From contig JACQZN010000111.1 in NCBI GenBank assembly GCA_016213845.1, positions 62,001 to 126,000 of the forward strand: a stretch of DNA of 64,000 nt, given 5' to 3'. Shown here piece by piece: positions 41,945-53,073 of this stretch. Below the pieces are notes generated by a model, which worked only from the letters and a program-made list of their open reading frames with translations, was not told the DNA's origin and ran no database searches. The stretch's first letter is position 1. Each line of letters opens with the position of its first letter. This DNA is from Candidatus Wallbacteria bacterium. GTDB taxonomy: Bacteria; Muiribacteriota; UBA6191; JACPRK01. The position numbers were made by a program, and so were the translations under genes.

Positions 41945-42913
41945 ATGCAATGGCTCGATAAGCAGTTGAAGACCTACAGCGACGACAAGCACGAGGGCGA
42001 TCGGCTGCTCGAGGAGGGCCAGTTCGAGGACGCGCACATGAAGCTGCAGGAGGCGATGGAGACGCTGGACCGCCTCTACCGCCGCGAGCACGACGAGACG
42101 CTGAACCTGCTCCAGAAATGCTGGAAGGAGCTGGTCACCAAGAACGTCGAGCTGGGCGACCAGTTTCTGCAAGAAGAAAACTACGCGATGGCGCGAGAGC
42201 ACTACCAGACCGCGCTGGACCTGGCCCAGTCGCGCGAGGAGAAGGACGAGATCCGCATCAAGCTGGGCCAGACCGGCCCTGAGCGCGCCACCACCACCCT
42301 CTCCAACCTCTTCGAGGAGGTCGAACGTAATCCGGCATCCCCCGAGGCGATCTACAACTTCGCCACCGAGCTCGTGCTCGAGGGGCACTTTCCTCAGGCC
42401 GTCACCTACTTCGAGAAGCTCGTGGAGCTGACCCCCGAGGACTGCGACGCCCAGCTCATGCTGGCCAACACCCTGGCCGACTGCGAACGCTTCGAGGACG
42501 CAGAGCGGGCTTACAGCAAGGCGCGCGAGAAGGGCGCGACCGATGCCGAAGTCGACTACCGGCTGGGCGACCTGCAATACAACCGGGGCGATCACGCGGC
42601 CGCCGTGCGATACCTGGCTCGGGCCCTGGAGAAGCAGCCCGACCACGCCGACGCCCAGCGGGCCCTGGCCCACATCTTCGCCGTCGGCGGCGAGTACGAC
42701 CGCGCCATCGCCGCCTATGACGGCGTGCTGAAGCTGGACGCCGAGGACAGCGAGGCCTACTTCGAGCTCGGGAACTGCTACGAGATCCGCGGACAGATGG
42801 AGAAGGCCCGGGAGAGCTGGATGAAGGCCACCGAGGTCGAGCCCGACAGCGACTTCGCGGCGTTCGCCCGCGACAAGCTCGAGAGCACGGAGCCCGAGGG
42901 TCAGGCTGACTGA
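41945..42913 (+). CDS. TPR-repeat protein
   Basis: A 322-residue soluble protein made of an N-terminal charged helical region (KQLKTYSDDKHEGDRLLEEG) and at least six tetratricopeptide units, for example PEAIYNFATELVLEGHFPQA, EVDYRLGDLQYNRGDHAAAV, ADAQRALAHIFAVGGEYDRA and SEAYFELGNCYEIRGQMEKA. No signal peptide is present. The ATG at 41945 has GGAGAGG at a good distance; another ATG at 41936 would be too close. It is 34 bases before the AsmA-like gene, so an envelope-related scaffold role is possible. Confidence 0.82.
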   Translation: MQWLDKQLKTYSDDKHEGDRLLEEGQFEDAHMKLQEAMETLDRLYRREHDETLNLLQKCWKELVTKNVELGDQFLQEENYAMAREHYQTALDLAQSREEKDEIRIKLGQTGPERATTTLSNLFEEVERNPASPEAIYNFATELVLEGHFPQAVTYFEKLVELTPEDCDAQLMLANTLADCERFEDAERAYSKAREKGATDAEVDYRLGDLQYNRGDHAAAVRYLARALEKQPDHADAQRALAHIFAVGGEYDRAIAAYDGVLKLDAEDSEAYFELGNCYEIRGQMEKARESWMKATEVEPDSDFAAFARDKLESTEPEGQAD

Positions 42914-42947
42914 GCGCCCCAACCCACGATCGCGCGACCGGATTCGC

Positions 42948-44678
42948 GTGGCGCGGTTGCCCTCGCGGCGGATCAGGCGCGCCGCGCGGCGAAGCCTGCG
43001 GGTCCGCACGGTCGCCGGCGGCCGCCGGCTGGCGCTGATCGGCGCACTGCTGACTGCGGCTCTCGCCGCTCTGGCCGCCGCCCCTTGGCTGCTGGCGCCA
43101 CTCGACTGGAACCGGCAGCGCGTCGAGGCCTCCCTGGGTGCGCTCCTGGGCGCACGTGCGCGCGTGGGTGCCGTCACCTACGTCTTTCCGGCAAGCCTGG
43201 AGGCGCGCGACGTGGCGCTCTCCATCGGCCCCGCCGTCGTCGCGACGCTGCCGCGCGTGCTGGCAACGCCCTCGGTCTGGACGCTGGCAGGCCGGCCACT
43301 CAGGTTCGCCGAGCTGGCCCTGGAAGCACCCAGGTTCTCGCGCGCGGCGGCAGGGGCGCTGGCGGAGCTCCTATCGCAGCCGGCCGACCGGCTGCCCCCT
43401 CGGGTCAGCGTGACCGGGGGCGAGCTGAGGCTCTTGCAGCCTGGGGCGTCAGGCTGGCCCGCACGGGCGGCGCAGTCGGCTCCTACTGAAGCTCCGGAGC
43501 TCGAGGAGCACCGCGTCAGCGAGCTGGCGGCCAGCCTGGTCAGCACTCCGGCAGGCAAGCGGGAGTTCCAGGCCAGCTTCCGCGCGCTCGAGGCTGAGTG
43601 GTCAGCCAGCGGGCGATTGGTTGCGGCGCTGGGCGGAGCGCTCCAGCTGGAGTGCGAGTGCCGGACGGAGGGGCCGTTCGAGCTGCCGTTGCCCGGGCGC
43701 CGGGTGCGCGTCGACGCCGCGGCGCGCCTGGCGCTGTCGGGACGGCTCCAGGACAGGAAGCTGGTCGAGTACTACGGCCAGCTCAGGGTACCCAAGGCCA
43801 GGGTGGGGCGCGCCGGCAGCCGCTGGTCGGGCACGACGCCGGAGCTTGGCCTGGCGGTGGAGAACGGACGCGTGCGGCTCGACGAGACCACGTTCGACTT
43901 CGGCGGGACGCGGGTTCGGCTGCGTGGCGCGCTGGAGTCCTCGGGACGGGGCGAGCTTTCGGTGTCATCGGACCGTTTCGGTCTTGATTTTCCCAGGCCG
44001 CCCGGCGCGGGAGAAGCGGCGCTATCGGCATCCGTGGTCGTGGCGGGCGGATGGCCGGCGCCCAGACTGAAGGCCTCTCTACGGCTGCTCCAGGGGACAC
44101 TGCGAGAGGCCGTCCGTTCGCTCGAGGTGCAGCTCGAGGGCGATTTCGACTTGCTGGACCTGAGGCTCGGGCGCGCAAAGATCGGCGGGCTGATCAATGC
44201 CTGCCCCATCACCCTCAGCGGAGCGGTGACTATCCCTCCGTGGGACCCCGGGAATCCGTTGGTGTCTGCAACCGTGGAGGCACCCGCGCTCGATGCGCGA
44301 CTGGCGCCGCTGCTGGGAGCCGCGGGGGCGATTCTGGCCGGCGGCAACGAGCTCGGCTTTCGCGGCCAGGCGCGCGGGCCCATCCTGAGCTTCCAGGCAA
44401 CAGGCGAGCTGACTGCCCATCGGGGCACTCTGCTGGGCTTGAACAAGGCCGCCGCCCGGGTGCGGTTCAAGCAAGCAGCCAAGGACGCGCTGCCGATCCT
44501 GGAAGTGGACTCTCTGACCGGCGAGCTCGACGGCGCCAGATGGTCAGCCACCGCCCCCTTCGCCGTGAGCTTCTCCGGACGCCCGATCCTGACCAGCCCC
44601 GTGGTGTTGCGCTCCGCCGTGTCGACCACGGTGAGAAGCTGCCCTGCCGGGACGCCGTTCGCGGGGGAAGGAAGATAG
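42948..44678 (+). CDS. AsmA-like membrane-anchored protein
   Basis: A 576-residue protein with a basic N-terminus, one membrane helix (about residues 28-50) and then DWNRQRVEASLGALLGARAR followed by a long beta-rich part. That is the start pattern of AsmA/TamB-type proteins (helix, short loop, amphipathic helix, repeating strands). The periplasmic part ends in strand-rich segments such as LRGALESSGRGELSVSSDRF. AsmA-like proteins are thought to move lipids between membranes, which suits the MlaE/F/D genes just downstream on the opposite strand. The start is GTG. The stop adjoins GGAAGAT/GGAAGGT heptad units. Confidence 0.65.
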   Translation: MARLPSRRIRRAARRSLRVRTVAGGRRLALIGALLTAALAALAAAPWLLAPLDWNRQRVEASLGALLGARARVGAVTYVFPASLEARDVALSIGPAVVATLPRVLATPSVWTLAGRPLRFAELALEAPRFSRAAAGALAELLSQPADRLPPRVSVTGGELRLLQPGASGWPARAAQSAPTEAPELEEHRVSELAASLVSTPAGKREFQASFRALEAEWSASGRLVAALGGALQLECECRTEGPFELPLPGRRVRVDAAARLALSGRLQDRKLVEYYGQLRVPKARVGRAGSRWSGTTPELGLAVENGRVRLDETTFDFGGTRVRLRGALESSGRGELSVSSDRFGLDFPRPPGAGEAALSASVVVAGGWPAPRLKASLRLLQGTLREAVRSLEVQLEGDFDLLDLRLGRAKIGGLINACPITLSGAVTIPPWDPGNPLVSATVEAPALDARLAPLLGAAGAILAGGNELGFRGQARGPILSFQATGELTAHRGTLLGLNKAAARVRFKQAAKDALPILEVDSLTGELDGARWSATAPFAVSFSGRPILTSPVVLRSAVSTTVRSCPAGTPFAGEGR

Positions 44679-44838
44679 AAGATGGAAGATGGAAGGTGGA
44701 AGGTGGAAGGAAGAAGAGAGTAGTCAGTAGCCAGTAGGAGTGCGAGGGACAGACTCTCCCGGCTCTGGCCACCGCCGCTCCAGGTCCCTCCCTCCTGAAG
44801 CCTGACTCCTGAAGCCTGACTCCTCAAGCCTCGAGCCT
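44679..44838. repeat. Intergenic heptad-repeat mosaic element, copy 4
   Basis: It begins with GGAAGAT/GGAAGGT units (44683-44710), then AGTAGTC AGTAGCC AGTAGGA, a core with GGGACAGACTCTCCCGG, and CTGAAGC/CTGACTC units (CCTGACT CCTGAAG CCTGACT CCTCAAG CCTCGAG CCTCATT). It follows copy 2 in module order. The TGA of mlaD is formed by its last bases. Confidence 0.85.
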
Positions 44839-45404
44839 CATTCCTCCGTGAACTTCGCCTTGAAGCGATCCCACATGTCCTTCAAGCCTTCGGTCTTCTC
44901 CACGACCCGACGCCAGAAGTGTCCGACGACTCGAAGGTCGTCGACAGCGGAGTCGAGCTTCTGCATCGTGCTGCCGGGAGTGATCGGGTCGGTGCCGCTG
45001 ACGATCTCGCCCGGGGCAACCGAGGCGACCGAGGGCTCTGCGAGACCGATTTCGACGTACTTGTCGCCCAGGACTCCCAGCGAGTCGATGGTCACCGAAG
45101 CGCCCTTGCGCACCATCGGCGCGAAGCGGGCGCGCACGGTCATGCCGACGCTGATTCGATCGACGCCGGCCCTGCGCACGAAGGCCAGCTCCGTCACCCG
45201 GCCGGCCTCGACGCCTGCCAGCCGCACGGGCGCGCCTGGCTTGAGCCCTGCGACCGAGCGGAAGACGGCTGAAAACCGGAGATCGCCCGGCGACGACAGC
45301 GCCTCGCGCTTCAGGGCATCGGCAGTGAAGTAGGCCAGCAGGGCCGCGAAGAGGAAGAAGAAGAGAACGCGCGCCTTGGCGGCCGTCGAGACATTCAGTT
45401 CCAT
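44838..45404 (-). CDS. mlaD: MlaD-like MCE-domain lipid-binding protein
   Basis: A 188-residue protein with one N-terminal membrane helix (about 11-27, RVLFFFLFAALLAYFTA) and a single MCE domain: FRSVAGLKPGAPVRLAGVEA, GVDRISVGMTVRARF, SLGVLGDKYVEIGL and PITPGSTM. It forms the periplasmic hexameric ring of a Mla-type phospholipid transport complex with the MlaE and MlaF proteins encoded directly upstream. GGAGTGA precedes the ATG. The short C-terminal helix (WRRVVEKTEGLKDMWDRFKA) resembles the pore helix. Confidence 0.9.
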   Translation of the reverse strand: MELNVSTAAKARVLFFFLFAALLAYFTADALKREALSSPGDLRFSAVFRSVAGLKPGAPVRLAGVEAGRVTELAFVRRAGVDRISVGMTVRARFAPMVRKGASVTIDSLGVLGDKYVEIGLAEPSVASVAPGEIVSGTDPITPGSTMQKLDSAVDDLRVVGHFWRRVVEKTEGLKDMWDRFKAKFTEE

Positions 45405-45408
45405 GGGT

Positions 45409-46203
45409 TCACTCCTGCCCCGCCGTTAGGGGCGACGCGAGCGGCTCGGCATCCTCGTCGGCGCGCTCGCCCTCCAGGTAACGCCGCACCTCGCCGCCGG
45501 CGCTCCGCTCCCGGAGCTGTCCAGCGGTGCCTTCGAAGACGAATCGGCCCCCCGCCAGAAGCGAGATGCGATGGGCCAGCCGCATCGCAAGATCCAGGTC
45601 GTGCGTCACGACCACGCTGGTGAGGCCCTCATCCTTGTTGAGGGCACCGATGAGGTCGCCGACCAGGCGAGACGAAGCGGGATCGAGCCCCGCCGTCGGC
45701 TCATCGTGGAGCAGCACGCGCGGGGCCAGCGCCATCGCCCGGGCCAGCGCGACCCGCTTTCGCTCGCCGCCCGAGAGCGCCGCCGGAGCCAATCGCTCCA
45801 TCGACTCGACGAACGTCTGCAGCCCGACCCGCGCCAGGCAGCGCACGACCTCTTCGCGCAGATCCGCACCTCGCAGCCCCCGGTGCTCCCGGGCCGCCCA
45901 CGCGATGTTGTCGAACACGCTCATCGAGTCGAAGAGCGCCGAGTGCTGGAAGACGTAGCCCACGTCCTGGCGCAGCTCCTCGAGCTCCCGCTCTCCCATC
46001 GAAGTGACCTCTCGCTCGCCCACCCGCACCGTGCCAGCAGCCGGCCGCTCCAGCCCGTTCAAACACCGCAGGAGCCGGCTCTTCCCGACGCCGCTGCCCC
46101 CCAGGATCACGTGCAGTCCGCCGGACGGCACTGCCAAATCGATGCGGTCCAGCACCACGCGAGGCCCGAACCGGACCGTCAGCCCCTCTACCTCGAGCTT
46201 CAT
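45409..46203 (-). CDS. mlaF: MlaF-like ABC transporter ATPase
   Basis: A 264-residue ATP-binding subunit. Walker A GGSGVGKSRLL is near residue 35, the signature is LSGGERKRVALARA, Walker B is VLLHDEPTAGLDP and the switch His lies in VVVTHD. A conventional Walker A would end GKST/S; here it is GKSR, which is unusual but keeps Lys-Ser. It powers lipid movement through MlaE. Its ATG follows the mlaE stop with no gap. Confidence 0.92.
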   Translation of the reverse strand: MKLEVEGLTVRFGPRVVLDRIDLAVPSGGLHVILGGSGVGKSRLLRCLNGLERPAAGTVRVGEREVTSMGERELEELRQDVGYVFQHSALFDSMSVFDNIAWAAREHRGLRGADLREEVVRCLARVGLQTFVESMERLAPAALSGGERKRVALARAMALAPRVLLHDEPTAGLDPASSRLVGDLIGALNKDEGLTSVVVTHDLDLAMRLAHRISLLAGGRFVFEGTAGQLRERSAGGEVRRYLEGERADEDAEPLASPLTAGQE

Positions 46204-47004
46204 CTACACCAGCCCCCGCATCCAGAACCGCGTCATCACGACGTCCCCCGCGAGCACCGCCACGCTGGCAGCCACCACGGCCGCCGTCGTTCGGGCTCCG
46301 ACCGCGGAGGCGCCCTGCCGCGGATCGACCGTCAGGCCGTACGCGCACCCCACGAGCGCGATCAGCAACCCAGAAACGGCGCCCTTGGCCATCCCGGCCG
46401 CGACGTCGCCGAAGTAGAGCGCCGATCGCGCGCTCTCGACGTACGCCGGCCATGGAATCGCCCCCTCCAGCACACCCGCCAGCAGTCCGCCCGTCAGCCC
46501 TGCAAGGTCGAAGATCAGCACCAAAAGCGGCAACCCCGCGGCCAGCGCCAGCACCCTGGGCGTCACCAGGTGGCGATAGCGGTCAAGCGCCAGAGCCCGC
46601 ATAGCGTCCAGCTGCTCCGTGATCGCCATCGAGCCCAGATCCGCCGCGATGGCCGAGCCCACCCGGCCGGCCGCCAGGAGCCCCACCAGCACCGGTGACA
46701 GCTCCCGCACGATCGAGAGCGCCACGATCTTCGCTGCGTACGCCGACGCACCGAATCGCGCCAGCCCCTCGACGGTCTGCCAGACCATGACTGCCCCCGT
46801 GGCCATCCCAGTCAGCACAATGAGCGGCACGGCGCCCACGATGCTCCGGTCCAGCTCGTTTACCAGCCGCGCCCGGTCGAAATCCAGCCGGACCGCGCCG
46901 GCCATCGCCCGCCACAGGAGCCACGCCACATCACCGGCGAGGCGGCAGACGCCCGTCACCGCGCCGTCCACGGCCAGCAGCAGTCCCTTCGCAGATTCTC
47001 GCAT
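46204..47004 (-). CDS. mlaE: MlaE-like ABC transporter permease
   Basis: A 266-residue membrane protein with five or six helices and the MlaE/permease signatures VNELDRSIVGAVPLIVLTGM, AYAAKIVALSIVRELSPVLV, AGRVGSAIAADLGSMAITEQ and DAMRALALDRYRHLVTPRVL. The SIVRELSPVL...GSMAI...QLDAM series is the coupling region that contacts MlaF. It is the inner-membrane core of the Mla-type system and starts the three-gene set, about 100 bases after ruvB. Confidence 0.93.
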   Translation of the reverse strand: MRESAKGLLLAVDGAVTGVCRLAGDVAWLLWRAMAGAVRLDFDRARLVNELDRSIVGAVPLIVLTGMATGAVMVWQTVEGLARFGASAYAAKIVALSIVRELSPVLVGLLAAGRVGSAIAADLGSMAITEQLDAMRALALDRYRHLVTPRVLALAAGLPLLVLIFDLAGLTGGLLAGVLEGAIPWPAYVESARSALYFGDVAAGMAKGAVSGLLIALVGCAYGLTVDPRQGASAVGARTTAAVVAASVAVLAGDVVMTRFWMRGLV

Positions 47005-47102
47005 CGTGCCAGCGCCCCGCGCCCGGGGCCATTCGGAGGATACACCTCGCGCTGCCGGGCACTCCTACGACCGAGTTGCCGTTGCCCCCCCGCAGGCGGG
47101 TG

Positions 47103-48158
47103 TCACTCGCCGGACTCGACCGGATCGAAGAGCGTCGGCTGCTCCCCTGCCGGGACCCGGCCCTCGCCACCGAACAGCTTCATCCCGGCGGGTGTGGCCT
47201 GGCGGCCGCGCGGCGTACGCACCAGCAGGCCAATCTTGATGAGAAACGGCTCGATCACCTCGGAGATGGTGTCGGGCTGCTCGCCGAGCGTGACCGCCAG
47301 CGTCTCCACGCCCACGGGGTACTGATGGTAGCGGTTGACCAGCAGGTCCATCAGTCGCCGGTCGATCGGATCGAGCCCCAGATCGTCGATCTGGAGGAGC
47401 TCGAGCGCCTCACGCGCGACCTGGCGATTGACGATGCCGTGGGAGCGCACCTGGGCCACGTCGCGCACGTTCTTGAGCACGCGCAATGCCACGCGCGGAG
47501 TGCCGCGGGTGCGGCGGGCGATCTCGGCCGCGCCGTCGCCGTCGAGCTCCAGGCCCAGTAGCGCGGCGCCGCGCCTCACGATGAGCAGCAGGTCGTCATC
47601 GCTGTAAAACGCCAGGTTGGCGCTGATGCCGAAGCGATCTCGAAGCGGCGGCGTCAGAAGCCCGGAGCGCGTGGTGGCGCCGATGAGAGTGAAGGGCGGA
47701 AGCGGCAGTCGCAGCGTGCGCGCGGCCGGCCCCTTGCCCATCATGATGTCCAGGTGGAAGTCCTCCATCGCGGTGTAGAGGACCTCCTCGGCGGGGCGGC
47801 TGATGCGGTGGATCTCGTCGAGGAAGAGGACGTCGTTCTTCTGGAGGTTCGAGAGCACGGAGGCCAGGTCGCCGGAGCGCTGGATGGCGGGGCCGCTGGT
47901 CACGTGGAAGTTGGCGCCCATCTCGCGCGCGACGATGTGGGCCAGCGTGGTCTTGCCGAGTCCTGCGGGGCCAGCCAGCAGCACGTGGTCGAGGGCATCG
48001 CCGCGCTGGCGAGCGGCTGTCAGGTGCATCCGCAGCCGGCGCTTGAGGTCCTCCTGGCCGATGAACTCGTCGAGCGACTTGGGGCGCAGGCCGGGCGCGC
48101 CGGGGAGCGCGTCGACCGGCTGCGGTTGCGGTGAGACCAGTCGTTCTTCGATCGCCAT
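47103..48158 (-). CDS. ruvB: Holliday junction DNA helicase RuvB
   Basis: A 351-residue AAA+ motor. It shows RPKSLDEFIGQEDLKRRLRM, Walker A GPAGLGKTTLA, Walker B FLDEIHR, sensor GATTRSGLL and the C-terminal winged helix with PRGRQATPAG. With RuvA it drives Holliday-junction branch migration. ruvA and ruvC are not in the window. It lies between the amidase gene and mlaE on the same strand. Confidence 0.96.
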   Translation of the reverse strand: MAIEERLVSPQPQPVDALPGAPGLRPKSLDEFIGQEDLKRRLRMHLTAARQRGDALDHVLLAGPAGLGKTTLAHIVAREMGANFHVTSGPAIQRSGDLASVLSNLQKNDVLFLDEIHRISRPAEEVLYTAMEDFHLDIMMGKGPAARTLRLPLPPFTLIGATTRSGLLTPPLRDRFGISANLAFYSDDDLLLIVRRGAALLGLELDGDGAAEIARRTRGTPRVALRVLKNVRDVAQVRSHGIVNRQVAREALELLQIDDLGLDPIDRRLMDLLVNRYHQYPVGVETLAVTLGEQPDTISEVIEPFLIKIGLLVRTPRGRQATPAGMKLFGGEGRVPAGEQPTLFDPVESGE

Positions 48159-48178
48159 GGCGCGTCTCCCGTTGGGGT

Positions 48179-49306
48179 CTAGAGCTGGCCGGCGGAGGTG
48201 AGGTACTCGACGATGCTCTGGTAGAGGGCCTTCCCCGCGGTGTCGTGGTAGCGGGGATCTGCCAGCAGACGCTCTTCTCGGGCGTTGGAGATGAAGCCCG
48301 CCTCGACCAGGACCGAGGGGATGTTGATCGGCTTGAGGACGCGGAAGCCGGCCTGACGGATGCCGCGAGAGCTCTGCCGGGTGAGGCGCACCCAGCGCCT
48401 CATGAGGATGTTGGCCAGCTTGCTCGACTGGTTGATGGTGCTGGTCTGCTGCATGTTGTCCAGGATTGCCTCGAGGATGTTGTTCGTGGGGCTGTCGCGT
48501 TCGCCGCCTGCGGAGTTCTCACGCTCGGCCTGGCGGCGGGACTCCTCGTCGCTGGCCCCCTTCAAGGAGAGAAAATAGACTTCGACTCCGGATGGATTTC
48601 CTTCCTTGGTGGAGTTGGCGTGGATGCTGATGAAGACGTTGGCCTTGACGCGGTCGGCGAAGGCGCTGCGCTCGTCGAGGGCGATGTAGCGATCGTTGGA
48701 GCGGGTCAGATAGAGCTTGATCCGCGGGTCGCGACCGAAGACTTCGCGGGCGGCCAGCGCGACGGCCAGCGTGACGTCTTTCTCGCGGGACCAGCGGCCG
48801 CGGGCGCCCTCGTCGCGTCCGCCGTGGCCGGGGTCCAGCACGACCACGGCGTGGCCGGAGAGGCCTGGCGAGCTGCGATCCACCGCAGCGGCGCGCGCTC
48901 GCGCGGAGGCCGGCGCCACCCGCATGGTGAGCGACCAGGTGTCGCCTTCGGGGCGCCGAAAGATCTCGATCTTACCGCGCTCGGAGAGCTTCAGGCTCAG
49001 CCGCACTCGGTCCCTGGCGAACTGCGTCAGGCTGAGGGAGCGGATCGGCTCGGAGTGGAAGTCGAGGTTCTGGCGGATGGGAGGGAAGTCGGTGTCGGTG
49101 AAGTCGAGCACCAGCACCAGGCTGTTCTCCAGCGGCACGCGCACGAACTCGGGTCGGCGCGCAAACCGGAACACGACGGACGGGTCGTCGGCCGAACGCG
49201 AGGCCTCCACCGACTCGAGTCGGTTCAGCGCGACCAGAGCCGCTTCGGCCTCCCACATCGCCGCCACCAGGCAGACCAGGGGGAGGATTCTCCTTGCCGC
49301 AATCAT
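48179..49306 (-). CDS. amiC: N-acetylmuramoyl-L-alanine amidase with AMIN domain
   Basis: A 375-residue exported amidase. A signal peptide (MIAARRILPLVCLVAAMWEA) is followed by an AMIN domain (about 25-125; PEFVRVPLENSLVLVLDFTD). The Amidase_3 zinc-hydrolase domain shows VVLDPGHGGRDEGARG, TRSNDRYIALDER, FISIHANSTKEGNPSGVEVY and VLVEAGFISNAREERLL, with zinc His in PGHGG and SIHAN and Glu in VEAGF. It cleaves septal peptidoglycan for daughter separation. I take the ATG at 49306; a TTG five codons upstream is weaker. Confidence 0.93.
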   Translation of the reverse strand: MIAARRILPLVCLVAAMWEAEAALVALNRLESVEASRSADDPSVVFRFARRPEFVRVPLENSLVLVLDFTDTDFPPIRQNLDFHSEPIRSLSLTQFARDRVRLSLKLSERGKIEIFRRPEGDTWSLTMRVAPASARARAAAVDRSSPGLSGHAVVVLDPGHGGRDEGARGRWSREKDVTLAVALAAREVFGRDPRIKLYLTRSNDRYIALDERSAFADRVKANVFISIHANSTKEGNPSGVEVYFLSLKGASDEESRRQAERENSAGGERDSPTNNILEAILDNMQQTSTINQSSKLANILMRRWVRLTRQSSRGIRQAGFRVLKPINIPSVLVEAGFISNAREERLLADPRYHDTAGKALYQSIVEYLTSAGQL

Positions 49307-49322
49307 GGAAGTATGGTACAAT
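49294..49322 (+). promoter_or_regulatory. Promoter of rpmB
   Basis: TTGCCG (49294-49299), a 17-base spacer and TACAAT (49317-49322) make a plausible sigma-70-type promoter 40 bases before the rpmB ATG. It overlaps the first codons of the divergent amiC gene. Confidence 0.55.
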
Positions 49323-49361
49323 CAGCGCCCTTACCGAAGTTGAACCGGAGGCATCGACGAC

Positions 49362-49553
49362 ATGGCCACCAGCTGCCACATCTGCCAAAAGAGCCCGGTC
49401 GTGGGCAACGCAGTCAGCCACTCGAACCGCAAGTCCAAGCGGCGTTGGCTGCCGAACCTTCAGAGCGTGCGGGCCAGTATACGAGGCACCACTCGCACTG
49501 TCAAGGTTTGCACCAAGTGCATCAAGGCCTTCAAGATCCAGAAGGCTGCTTGA
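49362..49553 (+). CDS. rpmB: 50S ribosomal protein L28
   Basis: A 63-residue L28. It has two Cys pairs (CHICQK near the start and CTKCIK near the end), which make it the zinc-binding form, plus GNAVSHSNRKSKRRWLPNLQ, the family core. ACCGGAGGC lies upstream of the ATG. It is followed at once by an intrinsic terminator, so it is a single-gene unit. Confidence 0.96.
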   Translation: MATSCHICQKSPVVGNAVSHSNRKSKRRWLPNLQSVRASIRGTTRTVKVCTKCIKAFKIQKAA

Positions 49554-49582
49554 TTCTCACGCGATCCAAGCTCTGAAAGCCG

Positions 49583-49612
49583 GCCCCGCGAAAGCGGGGC
49601 TTGGTTGTCTTT
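49583..49612 (+). terminator. Intrinsic terminator of rpmB
   Basis: A 7-bp GC stem GCCCCGC-GAAA-GCGGGGC (49583-49600) followed by TTGGTTGTCTTT. The GNRA-type loop and T-rich tail fit Rho-independent termination. It lies before the convergent thiT stop. Confidence 0.8.
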
Positions 49613-50153
49613 ACGGACGCCCTTCGACAATCCGCGCAACAGGGACACGCCTCGAAATGGCGGCAAGCGCAAGCCCGGCCAGGAGTGCGTCCGGAAACAC
49701 GTAGAGGTTGTAGGCAAGCGAGTACTCCAGGACGGGTACTCCCACCGGAGCTGCCGACGACCAGAAGACGACGCCGGACGCCACGTGCGCGCCATAGCGC
49801 GCCAGCGTCGCCAGCACGCAGCCTGCGACGGGCCGCCCCCAGGGGAGCGCCGCCGCGCCCACGGAAGCGAACGCCACCGGGTAGTCGAGCAGCGCCTGCG
49901 CCCAGTAGACCACCTCCGGCCGCAGAATCAACTGCAAGGCACCAAAGCTGGCACCAAGACCCGCCCCGCGCCACGCGCCGTGACGCATAGCAAAGAGCCA
50001 GAGTGGCGCCAAGGCGGCAAGCGAGACCCCTCCGCCAGCCGGCATGACGCGGACGCTGGCGACCTTCAGCACGAACGCCAAGGCCAGCGCCATGCCGGCC
50101 TCGGCGATGCGAGCCGTGGCCGGCGAGGACGCGGTGCTTTCCTTCGAGGACAT
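49611..50153 (-). CDS. thiT: ThiT-like thiamine ECF transporter substrate-binding subunit
   Basis: A 180-residue membrane protein with six helices. It matches ThiT (YuaJ): GGGVSLAALAPLWLFAMRHG, GASFGALQLIL, QALLDYPVAFASVGAAAL, YGAHVASGVVFWSSAAPVG and LEYSLAYNLYVFPDALLAGL. These include the Trp/Tyr/Glu-like residues of the thiamine pocket. ThiT works with a shared EcfA-EcfA'-EcfT energising module, which is not in the window. It is downstream of pnp on the same strand; two strong hairpins separate them. I see no TPP riboswitch in the 155-base upstream space. Confidence 0.8.
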   Translation of the reverse strand: MSSKESTASSPATARIAEAGMALALAFVLKVASVRVMPAGGGVSLAALAPLWLFAMRHGAWRGAGLGASFGALQLILRPEVVYWAQALLDYPVAFASVGAAALPWGRPVAGCVLATLARYGAHVASGVVFWSSAAPVGVPVLEYSLAYNLYVFPDALLAGLALAAISRRVPVARIVEGRP

Positions 50154-50217
50154 GCGGTGCGCGGACTCACGGGCGCGCGCGGGCTGTCAGGAGACAGACA
50201 GAGCAGTCGCGCTCTCC

Positions 50218-50297
50218 GCCCGGCCGGTCGGCCGGGCAAGTGTCGGGGGAATCGGCCCAAGCCCCGGGAGCGCGGGCCAAACGCCGGCGCTCCCGGG
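50218..50297 (-). terminator. Two GC-rich hairpins between pnp and thiT
   Basis: An 11-bp perfect stem, CCCGGGAGCGC (50263-50273) with GCGCTCCCGGG (50287-50297), is followed on the minus strand by GCCCGGCC-ggtc-GGCCGGGC (50218-50237). Neither has a U-tract. They may end pnp transcription, protect its 3' end or shape the thiT leader. Confidence 0.45.
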
Positions 50298-50308
50298 ACT
50301 CCGGATGC

Positions 50309-52666
<2,358 letters not shown>

Positions 52667-52803
52667 TATCTGCTCTCCTCGTTACTGGCCGCGGGCCTGC
52701 CTCCACGCGCGCGACCGTCAGTCTTCCGTGGATAAGCCAGAACGGGCCCCTGCCCTGAGGGCGGGGACCCATTCTCCGGTCCGCTCCTGCGAGCGAGCCG
52801 CCA

Positions 52804-53073
52804 TTACTTCCTCAAACCGAGCTTCTCGACGATTTCCCGATACCGCTGCAGGTCCTTGTTCTTCAGGTAGGTCAACAGGCTGCGGCGCTTGCCGACGAGC
52901 TTGAGCAGCCCGCGGCGGGAGTGGTGGTCCTTCTGGTGGACCTTGAAGTGCTCGGTCAGGTTCGTGATGCGGGTCGAGAGAATCGCGATCTGAACCTCCG
53001 GAGAGCCGGTATCGGCCTCCTTCTTCTGGAAGTTCTTGATGGCGTCCTTCTTTGCGGCTGGACTGATCGACAT
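52804..53073 (-). CDS. rpsO: 30S ribosomal protein S15
   Basis: An 89-residue S15. Signatures are FQKKEADTGSPEVQIAIL, RITNLTEHFKVHQKDHHSRR and KRRSLLTYLKNKDLQRY. It binds the central domain of 16S rRNA and, in many bacteria, its own leader. The gene is followed by pnp. Its upstream space (53074-53362) is filled by a palindromic heptad-repeat element. Confidence 0.97.
   Translation of the reverse strand: MSISPAAKKDAIKNFQKKEADTGSPEVQIAILSTRITNLTEHFKVHQKDHHSRRGLLKLVGKRRSLLTYLKNKDLQRYREIVEKLGLRK

Noticed and set aside
50154..50308. TPP riboswitch upstream of thiT
   Set aside because: I could not find the conserved CTGAGA and ACCTGATCTGG-type boxes on the minus strand; only GC-rich hairpins are present.
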